This document shows, in pieces, positions 43,433-56,044 of a stretch of DNA of 64,000 bases. Under the pieces are notes generated by a model, which was not told where the DNA came from, searched no databases, and was given only the letters and a program-made list of their open reading frames with translations. Both the position numbers and the translations under genes were made by a program. The first letter of the stretch is position 1. Each line of letters begins with the position of its first letter. This DNA is from Laccaria trichodermophora. Its lineage: Eukaryota; Basidiomycota; Agaricomycetes; Agaricales; Hydnangiaceae. The DNA lies in the NCBI GenBank assembly GCA_018417955.1, contig JACTVC010000021.1, positions 558,001 to 622,000 of the forward strand, written 5' to 3'.

Positions 43433-44814
43433 CATCAGGAAAACTCCAACCGTGTGGCTGGTCTGGAGCCAGACCAGCCAGACGCTTCCAGACCATCAGA
43501 ATGTGAGTGGCGACATAATACCCTCCCGATGCCACAACAGTTTTTGGTCCCATAATTTCATTCTGACTTCATAACAGCATTTGTGGGAGAGTAAACAGAT
43601 CTGGTAATAGGTAATCAGACACGTCAGACCATTCATAAGTTTTCTTCTACGTCACTTTTTACACAGTAGCGGGCAATAAAATAGTTGTTAGAAGAGTACT
43701 CGGATTAGACATGTACTAGTATCTACTAATAGGTAACGCTACACATGAAGTGAATGGACATGACGGTATCCCTCGTTCAGTTTCGTGGAGGGGGAGAGCA
43801 CTCGTGCATTGTCATTTTGTCCGTCATCGTCCATCGTCATGGTTTTCGCGTCGTTGTCATCGTCCACCACTGGTGTCGTCGTCCACCGTCGTTGTCGTCA
43901 TCCGCCGTCGTTATCATCATCCATCATCGCTGCCACGTCGCGACATTATCGTCCGTCCGTCCGTCCGTCTCCATCGTCATCGTCTTGTGGCTGTTGTTGT
44001 GTGTTGTCGTCATCGTCGTATTGCGTCGTCATCACCAAATGTGGCAGAGGGCTAGGGGCAGTGGTTGGCGGGTGTTCCGGTGGCCGCTGGGTGGGTTGTG
44101 GTTGTTAGACAGGAGAAAGAGGGGGCTGGTGGAACTTACGACGTGATGTACTCACCTGCACTACTGTTACGTCATTGCCGTCTGGAGGCGTTGACGTGCC
44201 ATGTCGTCATCTCCATGCGTTGTCGACACGGCAGGCGCTCACTTAGTTGGTACCGCTGGTGACGTGGCATTGGCACATTGTTGCCGCCATGGTTGCTGTG
44301 TTCCGAGGTGGGTGTGGACAGTGGACGACGGGAATGGGCAGCAGTGGCGGCCGTAGGCGATGTGGAGAGGCAGCGACGGGGATCGTCGTGGAGAATGTGG
44401 TGTGCTGCGGCCGTATTGGCATTGTTGCTGAGCCTCCAGCGTGTGATGTGGCAGTTGATGTGTGAGCCTAAAGTCGTTTAGTTCGAACACGGTGGGCGCT
44501 CATGATGCGAGGCGGCGGTCACGAAGGGTGGTGACAGTGCTGGGGATGGTGGTGGTGGTGGGAGGAGAGTGTTTGGATTTGGGTTTGGTTAAGAGAATCG
44601 AGGTGTCGGAGTTTCAACGGACTTGTACGAATTGAATGGTTAGTGTTCTGGTGAAGTTCAGATTCTGAAAGAATATGATACACATCAAAAATCTGACTAC
44701 TTCAAAATTTGTGATGAAAGAATGGAAGGAAAATATTTCTGACAAAAAACTTGCCACACCTGTCAGACGCATCAGACGCACCAGACCTTCCACACGCGAA
44801 GAGTTTTCCTGAGG
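43433..44814. mobile_element. 1.38-kb insertion with terminal inverted repeats
   Basis: It starts CATCAGGAAAACTC and ends GAGTTTTCCTGAGG, inverted repeats matching at 13 of 14 positions. It splits the GGGCGCATCAAC stretch of family A and duplicates 2-3 bp (CA or GCA). Near the left end lies the palindrome GGCTGGTCTGG / CCAGACCAGCC (about 43,457-43,480). The middle (43,800-44,035) is low-complexity CGTCATC/CGTCGT sequence and the right half is rich in GTGG/GTGATG. No transposase is encoded, so it is a non-autonomous DNA element of uncertain superfamily. Confidence 0.7.
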
Positions 44815-45592
44815 CATCAACACCCTCTTCATCGCTCCCCCTCATACCGCCGGGTCCCAAGCACATATCGCAAAAGTTGAAGGTCTTGTTACGCCGGGTC
44901 ATGCACACTACAAAGATATGGAACTCTTCCAGGACACAAATAGTGATGCTGCCATGAACGACATTGATGTCATATCTTTCCAAAATGATGCTTATCCGGG
45001 TAGCGATGAAAGCGATCACGTAGCCCTTGTCAATGCAACCACCAATACAGCTGCAGACCAAAAGGCTCAACCTCCACCAAGTAAAGTTGTTGGTGAATAT
45101 CCACTAGACGCTGCGGCAACAAACCGTGTTTTTTCGGCTGGACCAGATTCAAAATCCACGAAACGTGCTCGGTTAACTAAGACGTTCGGTGAGTAACAGA
45201 TCCTGAGACAATCTGATTCTCATGCTATAATCCCACCGCAGACTACGGAGCAGGCGATCCCACCTGGCTATCAAGCAAGAAAGACGAGATCGTTCACACG
45301 GATGGAGTTATTGTCTCCAAGAGGCACCCCGCCACTGGCAGCAGCCGTATTTCTTTCCTTGTCTGCTTTGTCACCTGTTTCTTGACGCTTTGTCGGAACA
45401 GAGGTTTATTCAGGATACATGGTGATTAATTCCAAGGGTGAAAAAGGCTGTGAGTCTCCAATTAATTTCCAATTTGCCTTTGAGGTGATCATTGATTTTC
45501 CTCGGCAGTCGTGTGGAAGGGTGAGTGGTCCCCTCCCGCTGTCGGAGTATTTGATATCAATTGTTTTGCTAGAATGTATTGCTTTTGATTGA
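44815..45592 (+). pseudogene. Family A copy 5, 3' part (A6)
   Basis: Continues exactly where 43,432 stopped: INTLFIAPPHTAGS, then DVISFQNDAYPGSDESDHVA, then the C-terminal exons with EIVHTDGVIVSKRH, GYMVINSKGEKG and the end KECIAFD (stop at 45,592). Frame and exon phases are preserved. It has no start of its own. Confidence 0.65.
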
Positions 45593-45989
45593 TTGGTGAA
45601 CATTATTGGAGAGTGTGTATCATGATGCTTTCGGAATAGACAGGACTTACAATCAGGCTCAGAAGAGGTCGACGTACCAGTATAGATCTGTTCATACTAG
45701 TATCACTGATCATGAAAAACAGCATCGCGCAACTTGCAATGCCGACGATTGAAGCTTTCAAAAGTTCAGTCCTGCTCGAATATTGAATTCAAGCGATATA
45801 CATAAGGTATATTAGGTAAGTAACTAGATCGGAGATGATAATATACACGAACAAAACCCAAAAATCTCGCATACGCGCGCGTTCATTTACCCATTTAATT
45901 TCTCTGTCAGTCGAAAAGAGATCGTAAAAAAGTCATAAGGATCATAAGAGTCGTAAACCTAACCAACACTCCAAGTCCTGCTCCTCCTC

Positions 45990-46800
45990 TTCAATCAACT
46001 CCAAATCCCAACCCCAGTCAACCTCCTCACAAGCACCTTCAAAACAACAGCACACACGCTAATGCCCACGAGCACGAGGTGACACCCCCGTCCGCCCGTC
46101 GAGAGGTACAGATCGCGTCGCGCGTCTCAGTCGCGTCTGTGTCCTCTTTGAGGGGGGGGGGCGGTAAGTGGAGAAATTTAGTTGGAGGAGGAAGAAGAAC
46201 TTGGGTTGGGGGAAGAAGAACTTGGGTTAGAAGAGAGAAAGAGGATGGAAGACGTCTTATTGCCTAATACACGAAGACAACAGACCGAAGAAGGTAATGG
46301 GCCATGAATTTGACGATGTGGACGCGTTGAGACCAGCAAGTTGAGCTGAATGCGTTTCCATTTCTTCTTCAACCTGCTTGGAACGTTGTTCAAGCTCAGA
46401 TCCTCCCTGATCAGGTACCCGTTCCTGCTCATCAACCGCTTGCACAAGTTCCGCAACCTTCTCTTCCCTCCCTCGTCGCACCTCCCGCTCCCTCCGCTCA
46501 ACCGCCCTCTCCCTTTCCTCCACCTCCCGCTCCTTCCACTCAACCGCCCTCTCCCTTTCCTTCACCTCTTTCTCCCTCCACCCAACCCCTCCTCACGTCG
46601 CCCAACCGCCTCCTCACTTCGCCCAACCGCCTCCTCACGTCGCCTCACGACCTCCTCACCTCACGATACTCAACAGCCCTCCTCCCGAACCCTCTCCTCC
46701 ATTCCCTCAACCCTCTCCTGTCTAGCCGCCAGTCCGTGCTCACATCGGTCTACGGTGAGGTCGTGTTCTGTTGAATGAGAGGTTTGTTCTGGTGTGTGGG
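45990..46800 (-). pseudogene. Family C copy in unit 3, coiled-coil part only
   Basis: Minus-strand frames encode EQERVPDQGGSELEQRSKQV, two long repeats of REREVEERERAVE heptads (46,490-46,580) and a divergent QERVEGMEERVREE segment. The membrane end is recognisable near 46,030-46,090. The frame breaks at least twice. Near 46,990 the sequence passes into the B-like fragment of unit 4, so the SAM half is absent. Confidence 0.45.
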
Positions 46801-46989
46801 AGTGAGAGTCCAAGGTGGAGTATACGTCCAGATCCAGAGCTGAAGGATCGTCGACATCTCCTGACCCTAATGCTGATGCTCATTGCCCACCACGAGGTCG
46901 GTCTCCACAAGCCCACTTTCCGCCTGTCTCCTGTGTCTTTTTTTCCCTCTCGTTTGGTTTATCGCCTTTCGTGTCGACTTTATGAAAAA

Positions 46990-47860
46990 CGGGACTGCTT
47001 GGAGTATGGTGAAGGGGAACTCATTTGCAAAGCGACATTTGAGTCTGTGACTTCAAGTTTATCATAGGCTTTATCTGAAATGGCACTGATAGGGTTATGG
47101 GGATAAACAGGACTTGGTTGGCATGAAACACACCATGACTTACAAGTTAACGAAGGCAATCAAAGTGCTTGTCGAAAGGCTGGTCTTTGCCTTCCCCAAC
47201 AATCCGTTGACAAGGGATGAGCTAAACATCGGGCACAAGAGTATTGAGTTGAGTGACCATCTCTAAAGAGCCCCTCCCTGAAGATGAGCTAATGCCATCC
47301 TCCCACAACAAGAAGACTCGGCTGAATCTCATCAATGCCTAGGCATTCGCGAGGGATGAGAGTGCGAGCATAATGTTAGATACGCACATATGGTCCTTTA
47401 AAGTCGAAATTTTCATTACAAGGGAATGGACAAGGAGAAATTCGGATGGGGGAGGGGTAGTAGACAGTTGGCTAAATTGAGAAAATTCGCCGTCATGACT
47501 CTTTTTCGTTGTGGAATTCTTTGGCCGGTATGTTTGGGAGACGGCGCCTTCAAGTTGTTTATTGGAAGACTTGAAGGACAGAAGTAGTAGTCAGATATAA
47601 AGTGGAGTAGAGGCAAAGTAACTTAGAGGTCAACTTAACCGCACTTAGATAGTATGGCTGTAAGATCGAATTCACTGAACGTGGTGTGGTCTTGAAAGCG
47701 AATTCGGCGACCTCATTACCAGAGAGTAAGCACATCCTTGCAAGGACAAGGGTCATTTGGGCCAATGTATCATTCTTTGTTGGTCGGAGAGATTATGAGA
47801 GTTCATGCATGGACGTTGGCAGTACGTACCTTTGTGACCTGCACTTTGTCCATGACTTCC
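46990..47860 (-). pseudogene. Family B copy 4, 5' fragment
   Basis: Matches the first exons and the alternative exon region of B2 (25,240-25,900): TTTGAGTCTGTGAC replaces TTCTGAGTGTATGG, and the GAAATGGC, GACTTGGTTGG, GACGGCGCC and GAATTCACTGAACG landmarks are shared. Frames are broken throughout. About 2.5 kb of downstream B sequence is missing. Confidence 0.45.
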
Positions 47861-48178
47861 ACCTTCCTCAATAACCATTCTCTTCTTCCCGGCGCACTGT
47901 TAGAACTGATCGTGGAATCTCATGAGCTTGCGCTCTGTCCAGGCAATGGGGAAGTTGAGAGCTTGAGAGGCCAGTGCATATGCTGGACCGAGTGGAAGGC
48001 AGAGCTCCCCGTTCAACTTGAGAACATCCTATGCTCTGACGGTTGATGCATGATGCATAAGCGCTAAGCGCCAATGCCTCGTGGATGGGTGAATGATGTG
48101 TCGATGAAGGCGTCTCTGGTAACTCTTTCCTTGAACCGTCTATCTCGCTAACATTTCAATAGGTCCTGGGAAGCAGCT
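47860..48178. other. Intergenic region between B4 and A7
   Basis: Holds the conserved promoter-side block of family A (GAGAGCTTGAGAGGCCAGTG, then GCGCCAATGCCTCGTGGATG) and a splice-acceptor-like CTAACATTTCAATAG 16 nt before the A7 start region. No gene of its own. Confidence 0.4.
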
Positions 48179-49628
48179 ATGTCTACTCTGCCCGTTCACG
48201 ATCATACGTCCAGTTCTACTCTCTCTTTAGACGGCAAAGGGGCTTCGGATTCAGCTGCGAAAAAAGGAAAGTCAACTAAAAGGGCAGGTCCCAGCTATGG
48301 TGCGCCCTATCCCGAAAACTTTACTACTAGCTTGAATGGCCTAACCCAATTTATTGATGTAGTATATTACCGCCTATACACCAAACTTGGTGCATTCAAA
48401 TCAAATCGCCCCATCTACCAGAACGACCGTTTCATCGGCCGCATCCCAACGAAGTCGTTCGCCCCTCCTCATACCGTCGCGTCTATCAAGCTGTCCCTGT
48501 GCGGACTGGAGGACCTTTCGGAGCCCGACAAGGCGCTTCTCTTCACACCGCTCTCAAGCCCAGCACCCAAAGAAGACGCTGCCCGCCTCTCTTTGTACGC
48601 TCCTTCTGGGCCAGGCCTGACCGAACAAGATCCGATCGCGTTGGTTGTCGAGTCGCAGAAGAGGACCGAGGAGGTCTCGCGGTCGGAGAAACTGCCGGAA
48701 CGCTCTGATGATATCGATATCCGTTACGGCAAGTCTTGTTGATATCTCTTGCTGATATTGTGCACTCATCACCTTTACAGTATACTATCGCGTTTACTTA
48801 CCAGGGGGAAAAGGAGATAAAAAGGCAAAGACGTCTTTTGACGAAACTGACATTTCGTTAGGACGCATCGACACCCTCTTTATCACTCCCCCTCACACCG
48901 TTGGATCTTTGAAAGCATGCATCGCCAAAGTCGAAAGCCTCATAACGCCGGGTCATACACTTTACAAGGACATGGAACTCTTCGAGGACATGAGTAGTGA
49001 TGCTGCCATGAGCGACGCCGATGTCATATCCTTCCAAGATGACGATTATCCGGGTAGCGATGAAGGCTATCACGTAGCTCTTGTCAATGCAACCACCATA
49101 ACAGCTGCAGACCAAAAGACTAAACCTACATCAGGTAAAGTTCTCGCGAATATCCTGCAGGAACAAACCCGTCATTCCAGATCAACCAGATCCAAATTTC
49201 ACAAAACGCGCTCAGGTTAAAACTCGTGCTCGTGAGTAACAGTTCCTGAGACTCCAATCCGATTCTCATCCTTGGTATCCCACTGTAGACTACGAACACG
49301 ACAAATCCACCTGGCTATCAGTAAGTGAAGATGAGATTGTTCATACGGACGGAGTTATCGTCTCCGTGTGGGGCTCTGGTGACAAGAGTATTTCTTTCCT
49401 TTTCTGCTTTGTCGCCACATTGTTGATGCTTTGTCGGAACAGAGTTTCATTCAGGATACATGGTGATTAATTCTAAGGGTGAAAAAGGCTGTGAGTCTCC
49501 GATTTGCTCTTGGTTACTACTCAGGTTATTGATTTTCTTTGGCAGTTGTGTTAGAGGGTGGGTGGTCTCTTCCATCTGTCGGAGTATTTAATATTTGCCG
49601 TTTGCCAGGTTATGTTGCTTTGGATTGA
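48179..49628 (+). pseudogene. Family A copy 7, frameshifted late
   Basis: Exon 1 (48,179-48,299) and module 1 (48,363-48,728, 366 nt; GRIPTKSFAPPHTVASIK) are open, as is module 2 up to DVISFQDDDYPGSDEGYHVA. Around 49,141 one base is missing (CTCGCGAAT for CTCGGCGAAT) and further small indels follow, making exon 3 451 nt rather than 462. The C-terminal exons therefore fall out of frame, although their sequence (WLSVSEDEIVHTDGVIVS, EGYVALD, stop at 49,628) is well kept. Intron 1 happens to have no stop in frame. A truncated two-module protein could still be made. Confidence 0.65.
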
Positions 49629-49988
49629 TTGTTGAATATCAGAGTGTGTGTATGCTTTCAGAATGGGATATGGGGTCGATGTACCAGTACCGTAGATCGG
49701 CTGATATGTAACACAAGAAACGTGGAACCGATCATGGAAAACGGCATCGTGCACTGGCTTGCAATGCCGACAATTGACACTTTCAAACGTTCAATCTGGC
49801 TCAAAGATTCAAGCGATACATACTAAGGTATAAGTAACTATATCAGATATACGAACCAGACCACATACGCGCGCGTTCATATACTTTTTCAATTCCTCGT
49901 CAGCGTCAGCCAAAAAGACATCGTAAAAAGTCAAGATCATAAAAATCGTAAGACTGAAAAGATCTCCCGCCCTCAAATTTATTCAACA

Positions 49989-51893
49989 CTACCTCCTGTT
50001 CTTCCTCCTCAACCAACTCCACATTACAACCCCAGTCAACCTCCTCACAAGCACCTTCAGCACAACAGCACACACGCCAATACCCACGAGCATGAGGTAA
50101 CTTTCCCGTCCACCTGTCGAGAGGTATAGATCGTGTTGCGCTTTCCAGTCGCGTTGGGGTCTTCTTTGAAAGGCGGTCATGGAGGGGGTGGAAGAATTTG
50201 GGTTGGAGGAGGTGGAAGGACTTGTGTTATAGAAGGAAAAGAAGAAGGAAGACGTCTTGTCCCCCAATACATGAACGACAACGGACCGAAGAACAGTGAT
50301 GGGCCATGAATTCGACAAAGTGGACGTGTTGGTAGCACCAAGTCGAGCATCACACGTTTCCTCGAGCTCTTGAACCCGTTTAAAACATTCTTCAAGCTCA
50401 GATCCTCTCTGATCAAGCGCCCGTTCTCCCTCCCTCCTTTTAACCACCATCTCCCTCTCTTCCACCTCCTTCTCCCTCTCCTCCACCTCTTCCTCCCTCC
50501 TTTCAATCACCTCCTCACGTCGCCCAACCACATCCTCACGATACCCAACACGCCTCTGCACCTCCCCAACCCTCTCCTCCATTCCCTCAATCCTCTCCTG
50601 TCTAGCCGCCAATCCAAGCTCACGTTGGTCTAGGGCTTGTTGGCAGGTTGTGAGCGTTGCAAGGAGGGCGTGTTCTGTTGTGTGTGGGCCCAAATCCAGA
50701 GCTGAAGCATCTCCAGACCCTAAGGCCGATGATGCTCGTGGTGGGTCAAGATCGAATCCGCTTCACAAGTCCGGTTTCCTCTCCTCCCCCACGTCTTCCA
50801 TTTCCCCCTCCTTCGCGTTCGGTTTCTCTTGAGCCTGCCCCTTCCCTTGCGCATCCTCCTTCCCTTTCCCTTCATCTCCGTCTTTCTCCTGAATAGATTT
50901 ACCCCCCCTTGACCTTCACACGAACCTTCCTCCCTCTCCCAGTCCTAACAACTCCACTTCCACTTGTACTCCCTCCACCACCAGCAGATGCACGCCCAAA
51001 AGTCTCACCCAGCTCCAACTCCCACGCATCCGCTCCCATTATTGGGATATGGTGTGTAGCAGGAGAGTGGTGGGAGAGGAGGAGGAGGAGGAGGAGGTCA
51101 GCCATGCTCGGTTCCTCGTCGCCACCTTCGGATGATCGTGCCCTCCTTCTGTTTCTGTTTCTGTTTCTGGTAATACGTCTGAGTCTGATGATGACGCTCC
51201 CCCTCTTCCTGGTGCTGGTCCTGACACTCCCTCGAAACATCATATTGATACCCAACCAACGGCTCAACTCCAACACCAAGCCGTGGCCTGGGATGCTGCA
51301 TAACAAACCCAGAATCGGTCACCGTCTTCGCAACGCACCCACGGAAAGAGGTGGGGGGGCTAAAAGAAGGTATTGTCCGTCATGCGGCGGGAGAGGAAGG
51401 GGACATGCATGTTGTTGGCTTGGACCGCCTACACCCAGCGGGATTGGAATGGGATCACAGAACCTGAAGATCCTCTTGGGAGGGAAGACAACATAGAGGC
51501 GCATGGCGGTATCCAATTGGAGCTTGAGCGAACGGAAGGCCCGTGCCTGTAACAGTGAATGGGGACCCAGAATGCAAGTGTGGTAGGACTTTGTGGTATG
51601 GTGAAGAGGAGAAGAGGGAATGGATGTCGTTCTTATGGCTTAGGGGTATGTGTTTGCCAGTTTTGTGGCCTTTGACTAAGGTTACGTTTGCCAGTGGGGA
51701 TGACCATGGAAGCGTCTTTGACACTTTGGCCGGTGAATTGGTGGGGAATGAAAAGGTGGATGGCGTGGACGTCGACACGACTCACTGCCAGCCCCAGGGC
51801 TTGAGCTTGAGTCTTGACTTGCGATTCATTAGAGTCGACATTCTCAGACTGACTCTGAGGTTGAATGGAGTCGGGCCCAATCTTAGGAGTTGA
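49989..51893 (-). pseudogene. Family D/C copy in unit 4, best coiled-coil half
   Basis: An open stretch of about 234 codons (49,989-50,693) runs from GPHTTEHALLATLTTCQQAL through RQERIEGMEERVGEVQRR and EEREKEVEEREM heptads. It ends in a membrane helix (SYLMLVGIGVCAVVLKVLV) and a basic tail WSWLRRKNRR. Upstream, ERKPDL is followed by an in-frame TGA (about 50,790) as in unit 2, so the Pro-rich D half (50,900-51,530, with HACPLPLPPHDGQ) is disconnected. The SAM exon is deleted: the D leader (51,560-51,890) joins the Pro-rich region directly. No ATG opens the coiled-coil frame. Confidence 0.5.
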
Positions 51894-52014
51894 CTTGCAT
51901 AATGATACCTACGTGAATTATACTTGGTACGCTAAAGGAGGAGAAGGACTGCATAGATTTTGTGCCGCCGCCGTCATATACAAGATGGTCCGAAGGTAGC
52001 CAATGGTGTTTCGT

Positions 52015-55000
52015 GACATAGCATAGAATCAATTAACCAAAAGTAACTCACACCACGCCAATACCTTTTCTGCCATGTTGACTTCCTAATCCACGGCGGT
52101 CTAGCGCTCTTCAGCACTTGGAACTGATGCTCTGGTAGGCGAGGGCGTGAATGCCCTGCTTGAATCGGACGCCTCGCACTACATGTCTCGCCACTGCCAT
52201 TGCCCTCCCAAATCCACACTTTGACGTCAGATGGTCCTTGCCAAAGGAGATACAAACCCTCAGGCTCAAAGGTCCAACACGGGGTTTTCAAAGGTGGTGA
52301 GCGTACATGAGAGGCGCCGTCGGAGGAAGTGAAATATCGGAGACATGGACGTCGTCGATGCAGTCGTGGTCATCACAATGATCGTCATCGTCGCCTTCAG
52401 AGCTTGTAGTCCAACTCCCAAATGGGCGAAGGCGATAAACTTGAATGCACACCTCCAGCGTCACTGAAACATAATGAAAGGGGGGTGACGATACCTGGGC
52501 GACGAGCCGGTGTCGTAGGGAGAGCGCGATCTGGAGGGGTGATTAAAGGCTGGGAGCCGTGATCAAGAGGCGGCGGCTTCCAACCCTTTTAGTGTTGCTC
52601 GCTGCTTTCCCGAAGTTTCATCGAAGGTTGGAAACTACAACCCAGTTCCATGCAAGATCGGAGACCCGGAACCGAATGTGCAGTCGCTCGTTGAAATTCA
52701 GGATCCCTGGGTTCCCTGAGAGACTGAGCACTACGATCCACATGAGAATCCGGGGGAGTCTTAGACACAACGAGAATTCCATGCTGAGCCGACGCGAATT
52801 GGGTGTTAAGCAATGTCCCCTCCCCTGCTTGATGATATATTGAATATGTACCCTTAAAAGGCAGAATCAGCGAAAGGACTTACCAAAGGAACGTCCAAGT
52901 CCGAGTACAAGTCATCCAAGATCTCAATAAAGAACCTCTGAACATTCTGGGTATCGCTGAGGTGATTCTGGAGCGTATGGTGTCCACAATCAGATAGACC
53001 GTCGTGTAGTGTCGGGCAGTCGATGAATCCTTTGTGACTTATCGTTAGGCCTTCGTCCTTCAGGGTATCATCTGTCATAGATATAGCGACCCGTCACATA
53101 GAAGAGGTGATGACGAAGTTGATGGTGAGCAGAAGGATGAAATCAAGGCAAGCTACCGCCAAAGGTATGGCGCGAAGGCAAGCGTTCTGAAGATAGGAAA
53201 TGGGTAGTGGAACATTGGGGAGAGATAGAAAGAACGTACTTTGAAATCATAGCCGTATAAAAGGGAGGACAAGACAAAGAGATCGATGAACGATACTTAC
53301 GTAAGCCGTTCCAATGGTCAAGTAGTGTTGGTCAAGCGTTTCGTGTTCTTGCAAGCGTACTATGCAGCTGAGCGTCCAATGCCCCATTCCCCATGATGTC
53401 AACGGGAGGAAGTCTATGCTTGAGCAACGCAAGCGGCCTACCCAATGGTCCCTGTCTGAGAGGTTGGTATGTGTTCGGTAGGATCAGACTACTCAGTATC
53501 TCACCTCTAGATGAACTTCCTCAAACCAGACGTAGGACCAAGCAGCAACACGGAGGGCCTCTAACGGCAACGTTGAAGACATTTTGAGGCGTAATTCTGT
53601 GTCAAGTCTATCGGTATTTGGAGAATGAGAAGCAAAGGGGATACATACTACATCGAAAAGTTTAAAGATCTAGCATCGTTTCCCTCAGACTTCCGAAGTC
53701 GCAGAAGTGCACGATGGCTGTCGTAGTACTAGTAACTGGAGACAGCGCCATTGAGAAGTTCGGCAAGAAAGGCAGAGGACCCTTTTCATTCAATGTTAAG
53801 GTCGGAACATTCGAAGTGATACTCTTAACGTCCTCGATATCAGTAGGCGATCGACCTTTGGTTGGAGAAACGACGGTCCCGGTGCCCTGTTGCATTGTCA
53901 GTGGAGGTAGAAAAGATTCGAGTCAGGTCTTGACAAACTCGCGCAAGTTCACAAGAATCGTCAGGAGGTTGAACATGAAGGGTCCCATCATCTTCGATCT
54001 AGACAGCTGGTAGAAGGAGCTATCAGAGCAAAGCGGGAAATGCTCTAGACGAAAGTGGTAAGGACTCTAGGGAGAAGAACGAGGAGATTTCGTGAGCTTA
54101 CGTCGTCATTGAGAAGAAACAACCCCTCCAGCTGAGATGCCTGTTCTACCGGCCAACGGCTTCGATGGCAGAAAGCATCTCCTTTTGGTCCTCCGTATCT
54201 GCTTGAACTTCCGCCAGTAGACCGTCAACATTTGAGAAGCAGAACTTCCTGGAGCATTGTGCCAAGGGGAACCCATGTGCGAAGCCACTTCTGAGTGTAT
54301 GGGCCTTGACATTTATCCCCGGATTTGTCTGAAATGGCGACGATAAGGTTACGACTATATACGAGACTTGGTTGTTGGCACGCTTGTAGAACAGTCGGTC
54401 TTTGCCCTTCCTCGTTGACAAGGGACGTGATAAACGTTGGGCACTAGATCTCGAGTTAGCGACCGCTTCTAATAGAGCCAAGGTTCCGCGAACAGAGTGA
54501 AGTAACACCATCCTCGCACAACAGGAAGACCTAGTCGTCGAACGCCGGAATCGTAGCCCACGACATGCAGAATTATGGGTACTTGGTAGTGTCCCAATGG
54601 CGAGAAGTTTTTATCTTTGAGCAGAGTCTCATTCAATGCCTAAACATTCGTGAGAGGTGAGAGGCCTAGGATGATGCAAGATACGCACATATGTGGTATG
54701 GTCCTTTAAGATCGAAGAGACTTTCGTTGCAAAATGGGCAAGGAGAACTTCGGACGAAGCCATGGGGGTGGATCATATAAACCATCATGACGTGGCGTAG
54801 ACCTTTTCGCCGTGGACCTCTTTAGGCGGTATGTTTTGGAGGACGGCGCTTTTTTTATTGGTAGAATCAAAGAACGTGAGGTGGAAGACAGATATCGCGG
54901 CGAACTGCACTCGGATATGGCTGAACTTGGAGATCGGATTCACTGAACATGGTGTGGCGTTGTGGCGAACATTGTATTATCAGATAGACAGTACTCGCGA

Positions 55001-55025
55001 AAATGGGGACTATTGAGACCCGTGT
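52015..55025 (-). pseudogene. Family B copy 5
   Basis: Contains VRGTLALLEAVANSRSS and KGKDRLFYKR (about 54,400-54,500), TNPGINVKAHTLRSGFAHGF and LLAEVQADTEDQKEM (about 54,180-54,320), VVSPTKGRSPTDIEDVKS then LPNFSMALSPVTSTTTAIVH (about 53,720-53,870) and the FEEVHL exon (about 53,510). The C-terminal CWTFEPEGLYLLWQGPSDVK exon (about 52,250) is also there. The acidic exon is largely deleted near 52,350-52,430, and the TM exon is shortened. The first exon ends in the D fragment at about 55,031. Probably non-functional. Confidence 0.4.
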
Positions 55026-55030
55026 AACGA

Positions 55031-55600
55031 TCATCTTAGTGAGCTTTCACCCTCCCATTGCTACTGGAGGTCGAATCGACGCTTGTGTTCCTGCTCCTCC
55101 TGTCCATGTCAACGTTGGCGGAGCTAGAGGAGAAATCGTCGTGTTGTAGAGAATGAACGGGGAAGCTATGGCCCGACTCAAACCCCGCCTCGTAGGATGT
55201 TTTGACGTAGGGAGCGGGAGGCGGAGAGGGGGTGATTTGGTGGGTTGTTGGTAGTTCGACCTTTACATTAGCACTAAGTAGGTAGAAACAAAACCAAGAA
55301 CAAGAACACGTACCTCCAAATCGCCCTCGTTCACCTCATTTGATGAGAGGTGCTGAAAGACCTAGGTTCCTCGGACGTCAAGCTCCTACTACACATACGC
55401 CTGTAGGGACGTTGGGGACACTTGACCAGTCAGCGAAGGCGTAGACGGGACGCAGTGGTGCTGCGTGAGCGTGGTACTATAGACTTTGTGGTGCGTGAGG
55501 AAGAAGAGCAGGAAAGGATGACTGTGGATGTTGTTTATGGTGTAGGGGTGTGTGTTTCGTTTTACTGCGAACCAAGTTCAAGTTGTTGTGATCGACGCTC
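55031..55600 (-). pseudogene. D gene 5' fragment between B5 and A8
   Basis: Near-identical by eye to 25,948-26,470: same Ser-rich exon (DMDRRSRNTSVDST in reverse), same intron and same shortened upstream exon, apart from small indels. It shares its exact junction with B, which shows that units 2 and 5 descend from one rearranged unit. Confidence 0.55.
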
Positions 55601-56044
55601 GCTGTCACTGGGATGTTGGTCACATCGTCTTTGCGCCGTGACGTCAACGACTTGTTTGGAATGGACAGGCGCCCGTACCACAATCCCACGACGCTGAACA
55701 GCCATGGAATAGCATGGAATTTTATGGGCATCGGTACGTGTCATTTCCATGCTCAAACGTGCTTGTGCTGTCAACCCTGTACTTTCTCCACTTCCAGTGA
55801 CCTCCTTAGTACTTTTCCACCTGCCAGTGGGAGGTTAGGAGCTTGAAAGGCCAGTGCACGCGCTGGATGGAGTAAAGGCGGAGCTACTCGTTCAAATTCA
55901 GAACATCTGGCTTGCTCTGGCAACGAGGTGACAACATAAGCGCCAATGCCTCGTGGATGATAATCGATGAAGGCATGTCCAATAACTCTTTCCTTCAACC
56001 ACCCATCTTGCTGACGTTTCAATAGGTGCTGGTTGGAAGCAGCT

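Larger units (their letters stand above)
37113..46800. repeat. Array unit 3 (B3, A4, A5/A6, C3)
   Basis: Third cassette copy, starting at the copia boundary. It holds two A copies in tandem, one pseudogenised and one interrupted by an inverted-repeat insertion, and ends in a C copy without its SAM half. Confidence 0.65.
46990..51960. repeat. Array unit 4 (B4 fragment, A7, D4/C4)
   Basis: Shortened cassette: B is reduced to its first exons, A7 and the coiled-coil gene remain, and most of the D 5' half is deleted. Confidence 0.65.

Noticed and set aside
43750..44262. Several plus-strand ORFs in the A5 insertion
   Set aside because: They are low-complexity translations (Val/His/Arg/Ser runs) in three frames at once and lie in a non-coding element.
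46350..46778. Leu/Pro-rich plus-strand ORFs (also near 20,348, 29,126, 50,370 and 58,227)
   Set aside because: They are mirror frames of the EREKEV coiled-coil heptads on the minus strand.
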